Numbered from the stretch's first letter, positions 22,732-32,874 are shown. The stretch is 64,000 nucleotides of DNA from Ophiocordyceps camponoti-saundersi (nom. inval.) (GCA_003339415.1 PDHQ01000107.1:1-64000), one strand, 5' to 3'. Notes: a model not told the origin generated them from the sequence alone. Numbers and translations are program-made.

Positions 22732-24193
22732 ATGACGGACCCGAGGATCGAAGAGGCCATCGCCTCGGGAAAGGTCCCCGCCAACATCACGGCTGAATAC
22801 CTCGGAAGGAGTAAAGACTCGGAGGGCATCGGAGGAATCGTCTTCGTCACGTTGCTGGTCATCGTCGTCGTCGTCTCCAGACTGATTTCCAGGGCTTGGG
22901 TTGTCAAGAGGTTGGGACTCGACGATGGGCTGGCCTTGATATCGTTGGTGAGCTTCTTCTCAACTCTCCCCCTTTCAACCCCCCCATCAGGATATATATA
23001 TATTATCCCATCAATCCATTCTAACTTCAAGCCCTAGATCATCTTCATCCCCTTCGCCATCGTATGCACCGAAATGATCCGTCTAGGCTCCGGAAGACCC
23101 TTCACATTCCGCTCGCTCATCCTCCCCGACGCCCAGTTCGACATGACGCAAACCCTCGACACCGTATCCCAGATCCTCTACGCAACCGCTCTGATGACAT
23201 GTCGAGCCTCGGGACTGGCCTTTTACCATCGAATCTGCGCCCTCTACAACGAGTTCCTCATCATCATCAAGTTCATCTTCTGCATCATCTTCCTCGGTTA
23301 CCTTGCCCAGATGAGCCTCATCATCTTCCACTGCATCCCCGTCACCACTCTCTGGGAGCCGTCGCCTAGGAAGAACTTTCGATGCGTTTCCTGGCTTGAG
23401 GTTCAGACTGTTACTGCTACCGTCTCCTTTCTGTCCGACTTGCTCGTCTTTGGTGTCCCGCTGGCCATGATGCGCGTTCTCAAGTCTATGGATAGGAAGC
23501 GTAAGATTCAGCTGAGCTGCATCTTGTTCCCGGGCCTCGTGTGAGTTGTTGAGAAGATGATCATCCAGTAGTGACCGAGATCCTTTCAGTCGAGAGGAAA
23601 AAAACTGACAGCAAAAAAAAAACAGCGTCGTCGGCATCTCCATCGCCCGCATCGCCTTGGCCATCATCTGGGACTGTACGTTTGTTTTGCTCTCTTAAAC
23701 TCCTCCTAAACTCCTTCTAAACTGCCCCTCAACTCCTCCGTAACTCCTCCGTAACTCCTCCGTACTGACAACAACAACGAAAAAAAAAGGGGAAACCGAC
23801 AACGACTTCATCTACGCCTTCCTCTCCCTCCTCGTCGTCGAAGTCTCCGAAATCGGCATATCCCTCGTCGCCATCTCCCTCCCCGGCCTGAGGCCCCTAT
23901 TCTACAAGCTCGTGCTGCAGAAACACGACGCCAACTCGCCGTCTTCCCACCGGTCCAGCACCTCCAGCCCTTCGGCCTCGTCCGCCAAGATGGCGCGGCT
24001 CAGCGTCGAATCCTTGGATAAGACTGCGGCTGGCTTCCAGGTTAGGACCATCACCTCTGTCATCTCCCCGAGGAGTCCCGTCAACAACAAGGAGATGACG
24101 GTGCAGACTGGCATCAGCGTCACTTCCGAGTTTACCGTCGAGGAGTTGGAGGCTGAGAAGCCTGAGATGGTCAAGGAAGTTGGCAAAGGCTAA
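22732..24193 (+). CDS. fungal rhodopsin-domain 7TM integral membrane protein (four exons)
   Basis: Belongs to the large fungal family of seven-helix proteins with the rhodopsin-like domain (PF20684), related to Pth11-type receptors; the ligand is unknown. Exons 22732-22947, 23038-23540, 23626-23675 and 23790-24193 give 390 residues with in-frame junctions; exon 3 is only 50 nt. Seen: first helix at about residues 36-52, then the family signature RLISRAWVVKRLGLDDGLAL, a third helix region with YATALMTCRASGLAFY, and later VVGISIARIALAIIWD and WETDNDFIYAFLSLLVVEVSEIG. No N-terminal CFEM domain is present. The cytoplasmic tail is Ser/Thr-rich. The start is the first in-frame ATG after a purine-rich leader with no competing upstream start in frame. 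Confidence 0.9.
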
Positions 24194-24339
24194 TCCCCCC
24201 CCCCCCCCCCTTCTTTACTCACTCCTTTCTTTCCACTACTTCTACTTCTTTCTTCTACTTCTACTTCTTCTTACTTCTTCTTCTTCTACCTCTTACTTTT
24301 TACTTCTTCTTACTTCTTACTTCTTCTTCTTCTTCTTCT

Positions 24340-24398
24340 TTCAAGCCGTCTGGACGACTTGAATAAACGGCTCTCGACAACCAACAACAACAGAGCCA

Positions 24399-24445
<47 letters not shown>

Positions 24446-24606
24446 CCCCCCTCCCCCCCCTCTTTTTTTTTCCTTATCCCTACTATCTTTTTTTTTTTTT
24501 TNNNNNNNNNNTTTACGTTTTTTTTTTTTTTCTTTTTCTTTTTTAAAGCCGGCTGGAGGATTGGAAAAAACGGGCCCGGAAAACCCAAAACAAAAGAGCC
24601 AAACCC
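24340..24606 (+). repeat. degenerate duplicate flanking an assembly gap
   Basis: The segment at about 24340-24404 (AAGCCGTCTGGACGACTTG ... AGAGCCAAACCCC) and the one at about 24543-24606 (AAGCCGGCTGGAGGATTGG ... AGAGCCAAACCCC) are the same sequence with scattered differences, each preceded by T/C-rich repeat and followed by a long C run. This looks like one locus represented twice on the two sides of a gap. Confidence 0.75.
24502..24511. other. run of ten N (assembly gap)
   Basis: Ten undetermined bases inside a poly-T stretch. The fixed length of ten suggests a placeholder for a gap of unknown or small size. Confidence 0.98.
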
Positions 24607-24879
24607 CCCCCCCCCCCCCCTTTATAACCTTACCCTTCTCAGCAGATGAAGCTTCGGTACATTGTCTTTATATCCAAAGGCACACTTGTTTTTTTTTTTC
24701 ACGACAGATCTGTAGTAGTATTATATTGACTTCCCATTCGTCTTTTCTTATCTACTCTCTCGATAGTTATGTTCCTCTTGTCTGCCCCTTTTTCTTCTTC
24801 TTCTTCTTCTTCATCTTCATCTCATAGAGTCAGCAAATAAAGACGCTCGCTTCTTGCTTCTCTCCTCTGGTGAATCAGT

Positions 24880-25470
24880 TTACTTTTCCACCTCTTCCTC
24901 CACAGCCTCGACCTCCTCCTCTTTGCCGTAACTTCCAGGCTTGCCGCCTTTACCCTCCTCAGCCCCGCCGTCGTCGCCCTCGGCCTCATCCTTCTCTTTC
25001 GCCCCCCCCTTCTTACGACCATGATAGCCATCCTCCTTCTCCTCCTCGCTCTCCTCCGGCTCATTCTCCTCCGGCTCCTTCTCCTCCTTCTCCTCATCGT
25101 TGTGCTCCTCCTCCTCTTCGGGAGAAGGGGGTGAAGGGGGAGCGGGCGCCGGCAGCGAAGGAGGCGATGGCCGCGGCGGATAGCTCGGCCTCGGGATCGG
25201 ATCCGGTCCGGACTTGGGACCGCACTTGATCAGGCCGCCCACGGCGCGGCAGATTCTGCAGATGGTGGCCAAGTCCTCCATGCCCTTGCCCTGTTCTATG
25301 CCGCGCTTCAGCCTGCAGGGGTTGCCGCAGATTCCCTTTGCCTGTAGGATCTTGCACTTGATCGCCAGCTTGTACTTGGACGCGTCGCGGATCTTGTCGA
25401 CTGCCATGTCTTCGGCGAGGACGCCGGCGACCAAGGAGAAGGCGGCGAGGGCCAAGGCTTGAAACTTCAT
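24880..25470 (-). CDS. small secreted six-cysteine protein with Pro-rich and acidic tail
   Basis: A 196-residue protein starting MKFQALALAAFSLVAGVLA, a clear signal peptide with likely cleavage after residue 19. The mature N-terminal part, residues 20-85, holds six cysteines (39, 48, 52, 71, 74, 83) in a Lys-rich context, enough for three disulfides. A proline-rich hinge follows (PIPRPSYPPRPSPP), then about 90 residues of Glu/Lys/Gly low complexity. I do not recognise the cysteine domain. The architecture fits a secreted effector candidate or a cell-surface protein. The tail's high charge makes its length polymorphic in principle. It is transcribed away from the enterotoxin-like gene at 26649, with about 1.2 kb between the two starts. 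Confidence 0.75.
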   Translation of the reverse strand: MKFQALALAAFSLVAGVLAEDMAVDKIRDASKYKLAIKCKILQAKGICGNPCRLKRGIEQGKGMEDLATICRICRAVGGLIKCGPKSGPDPIPRPSYPPRPSPPSLPAPAPPSPPSPEEEEEHNDEEKEEKEPEENEPEESEEEKEDGYHGRKKGGAKEKDEAEGDDGGAEEGKGGKPGSYGKEEEVEAVEEEVEK

Positions 25471-26648
25471 CTTGATCGGTTTTGTTGATGTTGTTGTTGT
25501 TGTTGTTGAGTTTGTGTTGGTTTATCAAGTTGCTTGTTGAAGCTGCTTCTGCTTCTGCTTCTGCTTCTTCTTCTTCAACCAAGTAAACTGTAGAGTTGAC
25601 AATGGAAACTGTTGACCTAGTTGGTTGATGATCTTGTTCAAGCAACTCCCCTATTGAAAGCAGCAACCTCCTCTTCCTTTTATATCCAAACAAGACCCCT
25701 TCTTTGTATTCCTGTTTATTCGTAGCCACACAAGCTGACCTTCCGCATTCCTTGGCCAAACTTCTTCTCTGTCTCAGTCAAATAAATGACTGGGCCATCC
25801 AATGTCGACATACAGACAAGAGGCCCGAACTTATCAACATGCCAAAACTTTCCAAGACATGATCTAAACCTGACATTGGGAAACAACACTCGCTGTTCTT
25901 CTTCTTCTTCCTCTTGCTTTGGGCTGAGGCTCTATATCTGCTTCTCTCTCTCGCTAGAACCTGCCTAGCCACCCGCATCCCGCATTGCATTCCCCTCATG
26001 TCCGAGACTCACCACTCCCGACTCAGCTCTTCTCTTCATAGGCATTCTCTCTTCTTTTTCCCCACCCAATCAGATGAACCAATGGCAATCAATGGCCTTC
26101 AATTGTTGACGCCTTAGCCTAGAATGCCCCCCCCCCCCATGTTTACATACACACAGCGAGCCTCAATCGAATATTTACCTCGACGCAGCTCTGTCCGCAA
26201 CTACCTAGGTAGGTGGGTGAGACAAGTCACTGACTCCAGCTGTGTTGACAGCTTGTTGTCGTAGTTAGTCGGGGAAGGGCAACTCCCATCAACTCCAGCC
26301 AGCGGCGTTTGAATAGGTATCCTCTGGTCGAACAACAAACTCGTTGGATGACTTGGCTTCATCAACCGGTTCAAGTAAGTAGCCGTAGTCGTATCATGGC
26401 AGCAGCTGCACCTTGAAATTACCCTCAATGAACATGACAGGGTTGAAATGACTTCACCTCAAATAACCTTCCTCGGCGTAATTTCAAGCCACGGCAAAAA
26501 GCCTTTCATCACCACCAATCAAATACAACCCTCATTCTTTCAAACCAACCACCTGTCTTCAGCCTTGATCTAGTCAACTCAATGCTTCACTCCGACACCC
26601 TCTTAAACCCCCCCCCCCCCTTCCCCTCTTCGAGACCCCAACTTATAT
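25471..26648. other. divergent promoter region between two secreted-protein genes
   Basis: No supported gene. It holds GTT/TTC/CTG triplet repeats just upstream of the leftward gene (25480-25580), C runs near 26127-26138 and 26609-26620, and a CCTAGGTAGG motif near 26204. It is a shared upstream region for the leftward six-cysteine protein and the rightward enterotoxin-A-like gene, so co-regulation is possible. Confidence 0.55.
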
Positions 26649-27572
26649 ATGCTTTACATGCTCCTCCTTTTCATACTCTATTCAAATCTGCTAGGCCTCC
26701 TCGTCCGCGCCAGCCAAAGCACCACCAACAACTCAAGCCAAGCTCTCCTCCGTCGACACGCCAGCCCAGCCGCTACGTATGTTTTCCGCGGCGACTTCAG
26801 ATCCCCCTTGGAGATCAGGGCCCAGGGCGGCTTCCGACCACAAGGCCGGTACGAGCTCAGCGACGCATGCTTCTCCATCGAGCGCCATATCAACGGTGAA
26901 GCCTCTTCATGGCCGGGTGAGATAAACTGGTCGACGGCCTACGTATCGACCACGACCGACAGACGTGTGGCCTCGAGCTACGGTTCGTGGTTTTACATGA
27001 TTTCCGCTACGCCCAACTTCTTGGACCCTCGCGATCCTGCCGATAGCGAGTCTGAAGTCTTTGCTTTGGGCGGCATCCCCTGGTGGCAGGTCCTTGGCTT
27101 CTATCGTCCAGCGACAAGGTCCGACGCCAAGTTTCGGAAGATAGTCACGAGCCAGAGCATCGAACAGGTCATCAACCTTCTAACTAGGAACCCCAGCTAT
27201 CGCAGAGGGGCAGCACGCCATACTGTCACCGTAGGCATCCCACCGGGTCTATACGAAAGGACGTCTAGGAGAGCGGCCGCGGTGAGGTTCATGAACAGCT
27301 TGCCGGACAGTCACGAGTTCGGCTGGCATGGAAGTTTCCCCCTCGTCATGAGACGCAACTCGAAAGACGTGAAGAAAGGAATCGGACGAGAGAGAAAAGC
27401 CGGCTCTAAATCGGCGGCTTTCACGGCGAAAACGAAAGAGACTGGAGTTTTTTTGCCTCGTCTTCAACAAACAGCTCGAGTCGATGTGAAGGCGCGAATA
27501 GGGCATCCCATGATTACTAACCAAGGAAAGATACGATTCGGCCCAAAGCTGTGGCGGACAAAGCCCTATTGA
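26649..27572 (+). CDS. secreted heat-labile enterotoxin A-like ADP-ribosyltransferase
   Basis: Single-exon, 307 residues with an N-terminal signal peptide (hydrophobic residues 3-19). The catalytic region matches the enterotoxin alpha-chain fold (PF01375), whose members transfer ADP-ribose from NAD to target proteins. Seen in order: YVFRGDF with Arg47, GGFRPQG near 60, YVSTTT at 98-103 (STS-type motif), YMISATPNF, and SESEVFALGGIPW at 133-145 with Glu134 and Glu136 forming the ExE pair. All signature residues are present, so activity is plausible. The C-terminal part, about 130 residues rich in Arg/Lys, is unrelated to bacterial A2 chains, and no B-subunit gene is nearby. Such proteins are multiplied in insect-pathogenic Hypocreales. 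The gene runs convergently into the PBP2-fold gene with only 21 bp between stops. Target unknown. Confidence 0.85.
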   Translation: MLYMLLLFILYSNLLGLLVRASQSTTNNSSQALLRRHASPAATYVFRGDFRSPLEIRAQGGFRPQGRYELSDACFSIERHINGEASSWPGEINWSTAYVSTTTDRRVASSYGSWFYMISATPNFLDPRDPADSESEVFALGGIPWWQVLGFYRPATRSDAKFRKIVTSQSIEQVINLLTRNPSYRRGAARHTVTVGIPPGLYERTSRRAAAVRFMNSLPDSHEFGWHGSFPLVMRRNSKDVKKGIGRERKAGSKSAAFTAKTKETGVFLPRLQQTARVDVKARIGHPMITNQGKIRFGPKLWRTKPY

Positions 27573-27593
27573 CGATGCACTTGCAAGGCCCAT

Positions 27594-28553
27594 TCACCCT
27601 CTGACAACCATGTCCTCGGGCGCCATCCCCTTCCCCTCAACCAACACGCCCGCCTTCCTCAGGATAGCGACGCACTTGTCCACGACCTCGGCCTTGACAC
27701 CCTCCGTCTTAGCCGGAAACCGCACAGTGTCGAGCCAGGCCCGAGCATCCGACTCCGTATAGCCCAAGCTGGAGGAGATGTAAGCCACAGCCTCGTCCTG
27801 ATGCTCGTTGAAATAATCAACACCCTGATCTAACTTGTGGAAAAGAGTTCCGAGGCGAGAATCGAGACAGCCGTTTCGCGGAGCCAGAGCAGTCGAAGCT
27901 ACAATCTTCCAACTACTCCAGGGCGTGAGAATATCTCCTACGCGTCGTATCTCGCCCGAGTCGTGGAAGCGCTTCGACGTGAAGTGTTCCCACATGAAGA
28001 AGTCGGCCGCGTCCGAATTGACAGCCTCGCGCAGACGATCGAACGTGTGCAGCACGACAGCGTCTGAAAATGGAGGCTGCTGCGACGAGGCTAGCCAGCC
28101 TTGTTGGTCGGCGAGGACGTAGCCCATGACCTGGCTGCCAGAGCCCGGGCGCGAGATTCCGATTCTGCGCCCACGTAGAGAGTCGATTGATGTCAGGTCT
28201 TTGCGCTGGGCGCCTGTTGAGATGGCCCACCCTGCCGAGATGTCAGATAGAGTAGAGAGAGATGAGAGCGACAGAGAAGGAAAAGAAGCGAGGATCGTAC
28301 GCAGCGGCGTCTCGACGTAGGTCCCGACCAGACGGTAGCCCCCGTCTCCCTCTACGCCCTCGCGGCCCAGCCCCGCGATCCAACCTTCGGTCAAGCCGAT
28401 GCCGACGTCGATCTCGCCGGCCCGTATCGCCGTCACCATGTGGCCAGTCCCCGAGGGGAAGGAGACGAGCGTGGCGTCGAGGCCATGGCACTTTTGAGCG
28501 AAGTGAAGCGGTGCGGAAAAATGCTCGGGAACGAAGCCGATGCGCAGCGTCAT
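27594..28553 (-). CDS. periplasmic-binding-protein-fold (PBP2, Ca3427-like) protein
   Basis: Cytosolic fungal protein of the type II periplasmic-binding fold, related to NMT1/SsuA/Thi5-like proteins and most like the Ca3427 group. Exons 28553-28301 and 28231-27594 give 296 residues. The 69-nt intron (GTACGA..CAG) is a multiple of three and has no stop, so retention would only insert 23 residues; removal restores TPLRWAIS, the family's continuous block. Seen: MTLRIGFVPEHFSAPLHFA at the start, GEIDVGIGLTEGW, RGRRIGISRPGSGSQVMGY and FFMWEHFTSK. The CCCFG motif of thiamine-pyrimidine synthases is absent, so Thi5 activity is not expected. The start at 28553 is chosen to match the family N-terminus; in-frame ATGs at 28622 and 28667 exist. 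Ligand unknown. Confidence 0.85.
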   Translation of the reverse strand: MTLRIGFVPEHFSAPLHFAQKCHGLDATLVSFPSGTGHMVTAIRAGEIDVGIGLTEGWIAGLGREGVEGDGGYRLVGTYVETPLRTILASFPSLSLSSLSTLSDISAGWAISTGAQRKDLTSIDSLRGRRIGISRPGSGSQVMGYVLADQQGWLASSQQPPFSDAVVLHTFDRLREAVNSDAADFFMWEHFTSKRFHDSGEIRRVGDILTPWSSWKIVASTALAPRNGCLDSRLGTLFHKLDQGVDYFNEHQDEAVAYISSSLGYTESDARAWLDTVRFPAKTEGVKAEVVDKCVAILRKAGVLVEGKGMAPEDMVVRG

Positions 28554-29298
28554 GACGGGAGGAGATGTGGTCTTGTTCTTATCATTGATGGGTGCAGAGG
28601 AGGCATGCATCGGTTGCGTCATAATGTGACATGTAGGTATAGAGCCGCCGCTTACATGTACATACATAGAGCAATGGTCATGTGATTTTCTCTTCTCTTC
28701 TTCTCAAAGCTGGTGTTAGGGTAAGGGTTGATGCCAAGGTAGCATCACATCTTGAACCGTGATTCTAAAGGCCCCCCTGTCAAGTGTCAAACCCAGTTCA
28801 CAGTGCACGGACCGAAGCCGCCTCGGGAAGCCCCGAGAAGCGGGCCCGAAACAAGGGTCTTGTACGGACTAGCAGGTAGTCAGTTTAAAAGCTCTGGGCT
28901 GTCATCTCTGGCAAGCCATGCCTTCGGAACGCTTCCTGTCCCACCAGGACACGGCACAGTTTCGCCAATCGAAGATGCCAAGGCGTTTGACGTTTTGGTG
29001 AACAATCTCTGATAGAGGAAGAGGAGAGAGTCGAAGGCGGGTTCCTGTATGTATGTATAGAGCCTCGTTAAACACCCAGCTTTCGTTTCCCCACCCCCTT
29101 ACTCCGTCATGTCCGTCTCACCAGTCGCTCTGCCGTGTCCCGCGAAGCCGGTGTGATGGGAATCTCTCTCTCGGCCGAGCCCAGATAGAAGGCTGTAAAA
29201 GGGGGAAGCCAGCGCCCTCCTTGTTCGTTTGTTTTGTTCCGTTCTGTTCTCTCGTTCATTCACTTCTCTCTCTCTCTCTCTCTCTCAGTTATGCCAAC
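28554..29298. other. divergent intergenic region
   Basis: Lies between the leftward PBP2-fold gene and the rightward RTA1-family gene. It contains TACATGTACATACATA near 28650, a TATGTATGTATAG cluster near 29048 and a (TC)n tract at about 29269-29287 just before the RTA1 leader ends. No supported gene. Confidence 0.55.
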
Positions 29299-29311
29299 AT
29301 GGCTACTCTGA
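29291..29311 (+). promoter_or_regulatory. short upstream ORF overlapping the RTA1-family start codon
   Basis: ATG at 29291 opens a six-codon frame ending in TGA at 29309-29311. It overlaps the main start at 29299 in another frame, so ribosomes initiating here would miss the main start. It matters only if the transcript begins upstream of 29291. Confidence 0.5.
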
Positions 29312-30425
29312 ACCTCAACCAGACTCGCGATGCGGCCAACGCAACCGGTCCCTCACAACTCACGGGTGGTCAGGATGTGCCGCCGACGGGCACCTTCCCG
29401 CAGCAGGCCGTGCCCATGTTCACCTCGCAGCTGGAGCTCACCAACTTCTGCAACGATAACCCCAAGGTGATACCCTGCTCGCAGCTTCCGGGCCTGTATC
29501 AGTACAGGATCGACGTCGCGCCCAACGCCATCTTCCTCGTCATCTTCTGCGTCTCGCTGTTGTGGTACGGCGCCGTGCTGTTTCGTACGAGGCGCGGTCT
29601 GGCTTTTAGCTTGGCTATGATGGCTGGTCTGCTGTGCGAGATCATGAGCTACTCCGGCCGTATAGCCAGCTTTCAAAACCAGTGGAACCTCGTGGCCTTT
29701 GTCATTGAGGAGATCTTCATCGGCCTCGGTCCTACTTTCATGGCTGCCGGCCTCTACCTTTGTCTGGGCAATATAGTCGCCGCCTTTGGCGCTGAGAACT
29801 CACGCATCCCTCAAAACTACTACACCAGAATCGTACGTTTTGCGCCTTTCCCTTCCTTGATTCGGCCAACTCGAGATGCTGATTTCAGTTTAAACAGTTT
29901 ATCCCCGGCGACCTGCTCGCCCTCACCTTCCAAGCCGCTGGCGGCGCAGCGACGGCAAAAAACGTCCTTTCCGGCCAACCGTCGGAGACGAGCAACCGGG
30001 TTCTCATCGTCGGCCTCGTCTTTCAGCTGGTGACGCTCACAGGCTTCATCACCGCCTCCATCGACTTCGCCTTTCGCGCTCACCGCCGATGGAAAGCCGT
30101 CGGTCAGGCGGCCTTTACCCAGCACCCGGCCTACGTTCGTCTGCGGAAGACGATGCGGTTTCGGGGCTTCGTCGCCGCTCTCACGCTCGCTACGGCCTGT
30201 ATCCTCTGGCGCAGCATCTTTCACCTCATCGAGCTCAGCGAGCCTATTCCGGGACCGATCCGTGGTAATCAGGGCCTCTTCATTGCCTTTGAGGGCGTTC
30301 TCATCGTCATCGCCGTCTTGTCACTCAACATCTTCAACCCGGTTCTCTTCCATCATCCGGCGGACGGGCCGGCGCCGGTCATTACTCACCAGGTGATTGA
30401 GTGGAAGGATAACGACCTGTATTGA
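29299..30425 (+). CDS. RTA1-family lipid-translocating/stress membrane protein (two exons)
   Basis: Seven-helix membrane protein of the fungal RTA1/RTM1 family, associated with lipid translocation and resistance to toxic compounds. Exons 29299-29832 and 29889-30425 give 356 residues; the 56-nt intron (GTACGT..CAG) is phase 0. Seen: an N-terminal luminal segment with paired cysteines (FCNDNPKVIPCSQLPG), helices from about residue 75, the family signature LLCEIMSYSGR, then EEIFIGLGPTFMAAGLYLCLG, and after the intron FKQFIPGDLLALTFQAAGG. Later come FRGFVAAL..ACILWRSIFHLIEL and an acidic end (EWKDNDLY). The start is the first ATG in this frame after the CT-rich leader. Located 0.7 kb from the transposon island. 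Confidence 0.92.
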
Positions 30426-31122
30426 TAGCCGCGTGTGCTTGTCTATGAACATACATACCTACCTACCTACCATGTACGGTGTACCCATATCAGGGGTTGG
30501 AGATGTCTGGAAGCGTCGGCGTTTGGGGGGGGGGAATATTGATGGGATTGTGTTTTTTATGCCAACGAGTTATGAGCATACATAGCTCTTTTTTTTTAAT
30601 CATCTTTCTTTGTAAGAGGCATGGCGACGGTGATCTTGAACAGGTAGGTAGGTAGGATTAGGAAGCTGATGCCTGGATATGGTCCATGGAAGGCTATCAA
30701 TGCGTCTTTACTCTTGTACCGAGACTAGACAGATATCGAGGAAGAACAAGGTTTTATCGCTATCGGCTCCCATGTCCGTCCTCAGATTGTCGTGGGCGTT
30801 GAAAGAGGAGACCATCAAGGGATCGAGTTGTCACCCCCGGGATATGACGACTCCCCCGGAACCCTCTCGGCGTCACCGAGCCGCAAATCCCACACCGAGC
30901 AAGTTTTTTCTTCTTTCTTCGATAAAGGACCTCTATACCCATGAGGAATGTCAAGGAGTCTATCAGAGGGTCAAGACGGGGCCTGGGCTCTTCAGCCTGT
31001 TAATAGGTATAATAGGCACATGCCCTCACCAGGCTCAGAGTGAGAGCTGCATACATATATATGTATGTACAGGGATTGATAAGAAAGTGACGACGACCTT
31101 CGAATACTAGTATATAGGCAAC
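30426..31122. other. unmutated flank of the transposon island
   Basis: Normal base composition up to the LTR edge, with CpA and TpG common (for example 31040-31075), showing that RIP did not leak into this flank. It contains CCTA/GGTA clusters at 30458-30474 and 30645-30658. An open frame at 30679-31110 has no protein-like features. Confidence 0.65.
31118..31122. repeat. target site duplication GCAAC, left copy
   Basis: GCAAC directly precedes the left LTR (TGTCAGA...) and recurs exactly at 52539-52543 directly after the right LTR (...TCTGACA). Confidence 0.9.
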
Positions 31123-31418
31123 TGTCAGACAAGGAGGAGGCGTGCAAATTATATTAATTAATATGCTTACCCTCTCTAAACGGAGGGAATTATCGTTATC
31201 TTTATATATATAATAAGAACTTTCCGTATCAGCCTCTTATACCGTAATACCCTTATAAATAAACTTTTATTCCTATAGCTTATATATTACCCCGGATATA
31301 GCCCTTTTCCTAATAGGAATTCCGTTTCCTAAGCTACGAATTTATTATTATAATATTTATACGCCTTAAGGGATAATAAAATATACGCCTAGCTTATTTT
31401 TATCTTAGCTTTTTAATA
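31123..31418 (-). repeat. copia LTR, left copy
   Basis: 296 bp and collinear with 52243-52538 without length change. The outer edge (31123-31148) is unmutated (TGTCAGACAAGGAGGAGG), while the inner end is heavily mutated (TTTTTAATA against CCTCTGACA in the right copy). Confidence 0.92.
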
Positions 31419-32874
31419 TATTTTTATAAATATTATATATATTACTTTTTAAACTAAGTAAATAATACTTATTTTTTAAAAAGCTTAATTAAAGTTTCTT
31501 ACGATAATTAAGAAAAATATTAAGGGTTAATTTATAATAAGTTTTATAAGTTAATTTATTTAGCTTAGAAAATATTAAATAATAGTTAAGTAATTATTTT
31601 TATAGCTAAGCCCTTAATAAGGCTAAGTTTAATTCCTAGTACCTCCTTAATATATATTTTTAAAAATTATTATATAAGGGAGGCTTTTAGTTAGGTAGCT
31701 TAGCTAATAGCTATAATAAGGGGATTAAGGGCCCCCTTATTATAATAAACTAGCTAAATTACCTAGCTAGGGGTTTTTTTTAGTTAATCTTATTAATAAT
31801 ATTTTTAAATATTATTAATTTTTTATTTTTTTATATATTTTAATAAGTTTATTATATTACCTTAATAATAAAAAAATTAATAAATAAGTTAGAAAAAATT
31901 AGAAAGGAAAAATTTATAAAGAAAATAAAAATATTATAATTAAAAGTTTATAATATTTTAAAATAATCTCCCCGATTAGAATAAACGATTAAAAAAATAA
32001 CTTTAGGATAAGGGTATTATTTAACTAATAAGAAAATAAATATAATAGCGATTAAGGAGTAACGAAATAAAGTTACTATTTAAATTTAGTAAAGATTAGT
32101 TAAGAAGGAAGGAAATAATAGTAATTTAAGGTAATATTTAGGTTATAAATTATAAAGTTAATTATAGATATATAAGTTTAGATTTAGTATATAAGATTAA
32201 GAGAGATAGGTATAATTATTTATTTTAAATAGCCTTTTTAGAAAGTATTTTCTTCCCCTTAAGCTAAGTAAAGAGGGTTAATTAAAGGTATTTTCTTTCC
32301 TCTTTTTAACCCTCTTATCGATATATAATATAGTAAAGCTAATTTCTTTTTAGAAAGTATAGAATTTCTCTCCTTAAAGTAACTTCGTTAAGCTATTAGC
32401 TATTATATTAGATATCTTAATCTAGCCTATCTTTGTATAGCTAGATTAAACCTCTTAATATAACTAATAAGAGTATATATTAATATAAAGGAGCTTAGTC
32501 TTTAACCTTAAGTTCTCTTTTTTAATTAACTTAATAGTTTATAAGTTATTATAATAAATTATAATATCTTCTAATAGCTTAAATTAAACTTATTTATATA
32601 GCCTCTTAAAAGCTTATATTTTTTTATAATATATAATAGGGCTAGGAACTTAGCCTTTATTAAAAAAGTTATTATTATATTTTATTTCCTAAATTTAAAG
32701 AAAACTATACCCCCGAAAACTTAGATAATAAAGCTTTTAGTACTTTTTCGGTTATAGTTATCTCCGAATAAAGCGTTAGATATAGCTATAATAGTTAAAT
32801 TATTATTATCGTAGCTAATTAAAAAGTCCTAAATATTACGAAAAAATTCTATAACCTAAATTATAAATTATAGA

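Larger units (their letters stand above)
24194..24879. other. intergenic region with homopolymers and an assembly gap
   Basis: Holds a C run after the 7TM stop codon (24196-24210), TTC/TAC repeats, a C run of about 40 with interrupting T, T runs, ten N characters, and a second C run at about 24604-24620. The two sides of the gap repeat one another (see the repeat entry). Confidence 0.8.

Noticed and set aside
24310..24649. Frames across the N gap rich in Pro or Gly/Lys
   Set aside because: They are translations of C and T homopolymers through undetermined bases.
27594..28553. Thiamine pyrimidine synthase (Thi5/NMT1) for the PBP2-fold gene
   Set aside because: The cysteine-rich CCCFG motif required in that enzyme is absent.
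30679..31110. 143-codon open frame next to the left LTR
   Set aside because: No signal peptide, domain or conserved motif; composition and position look like chance in intergenic DNA.
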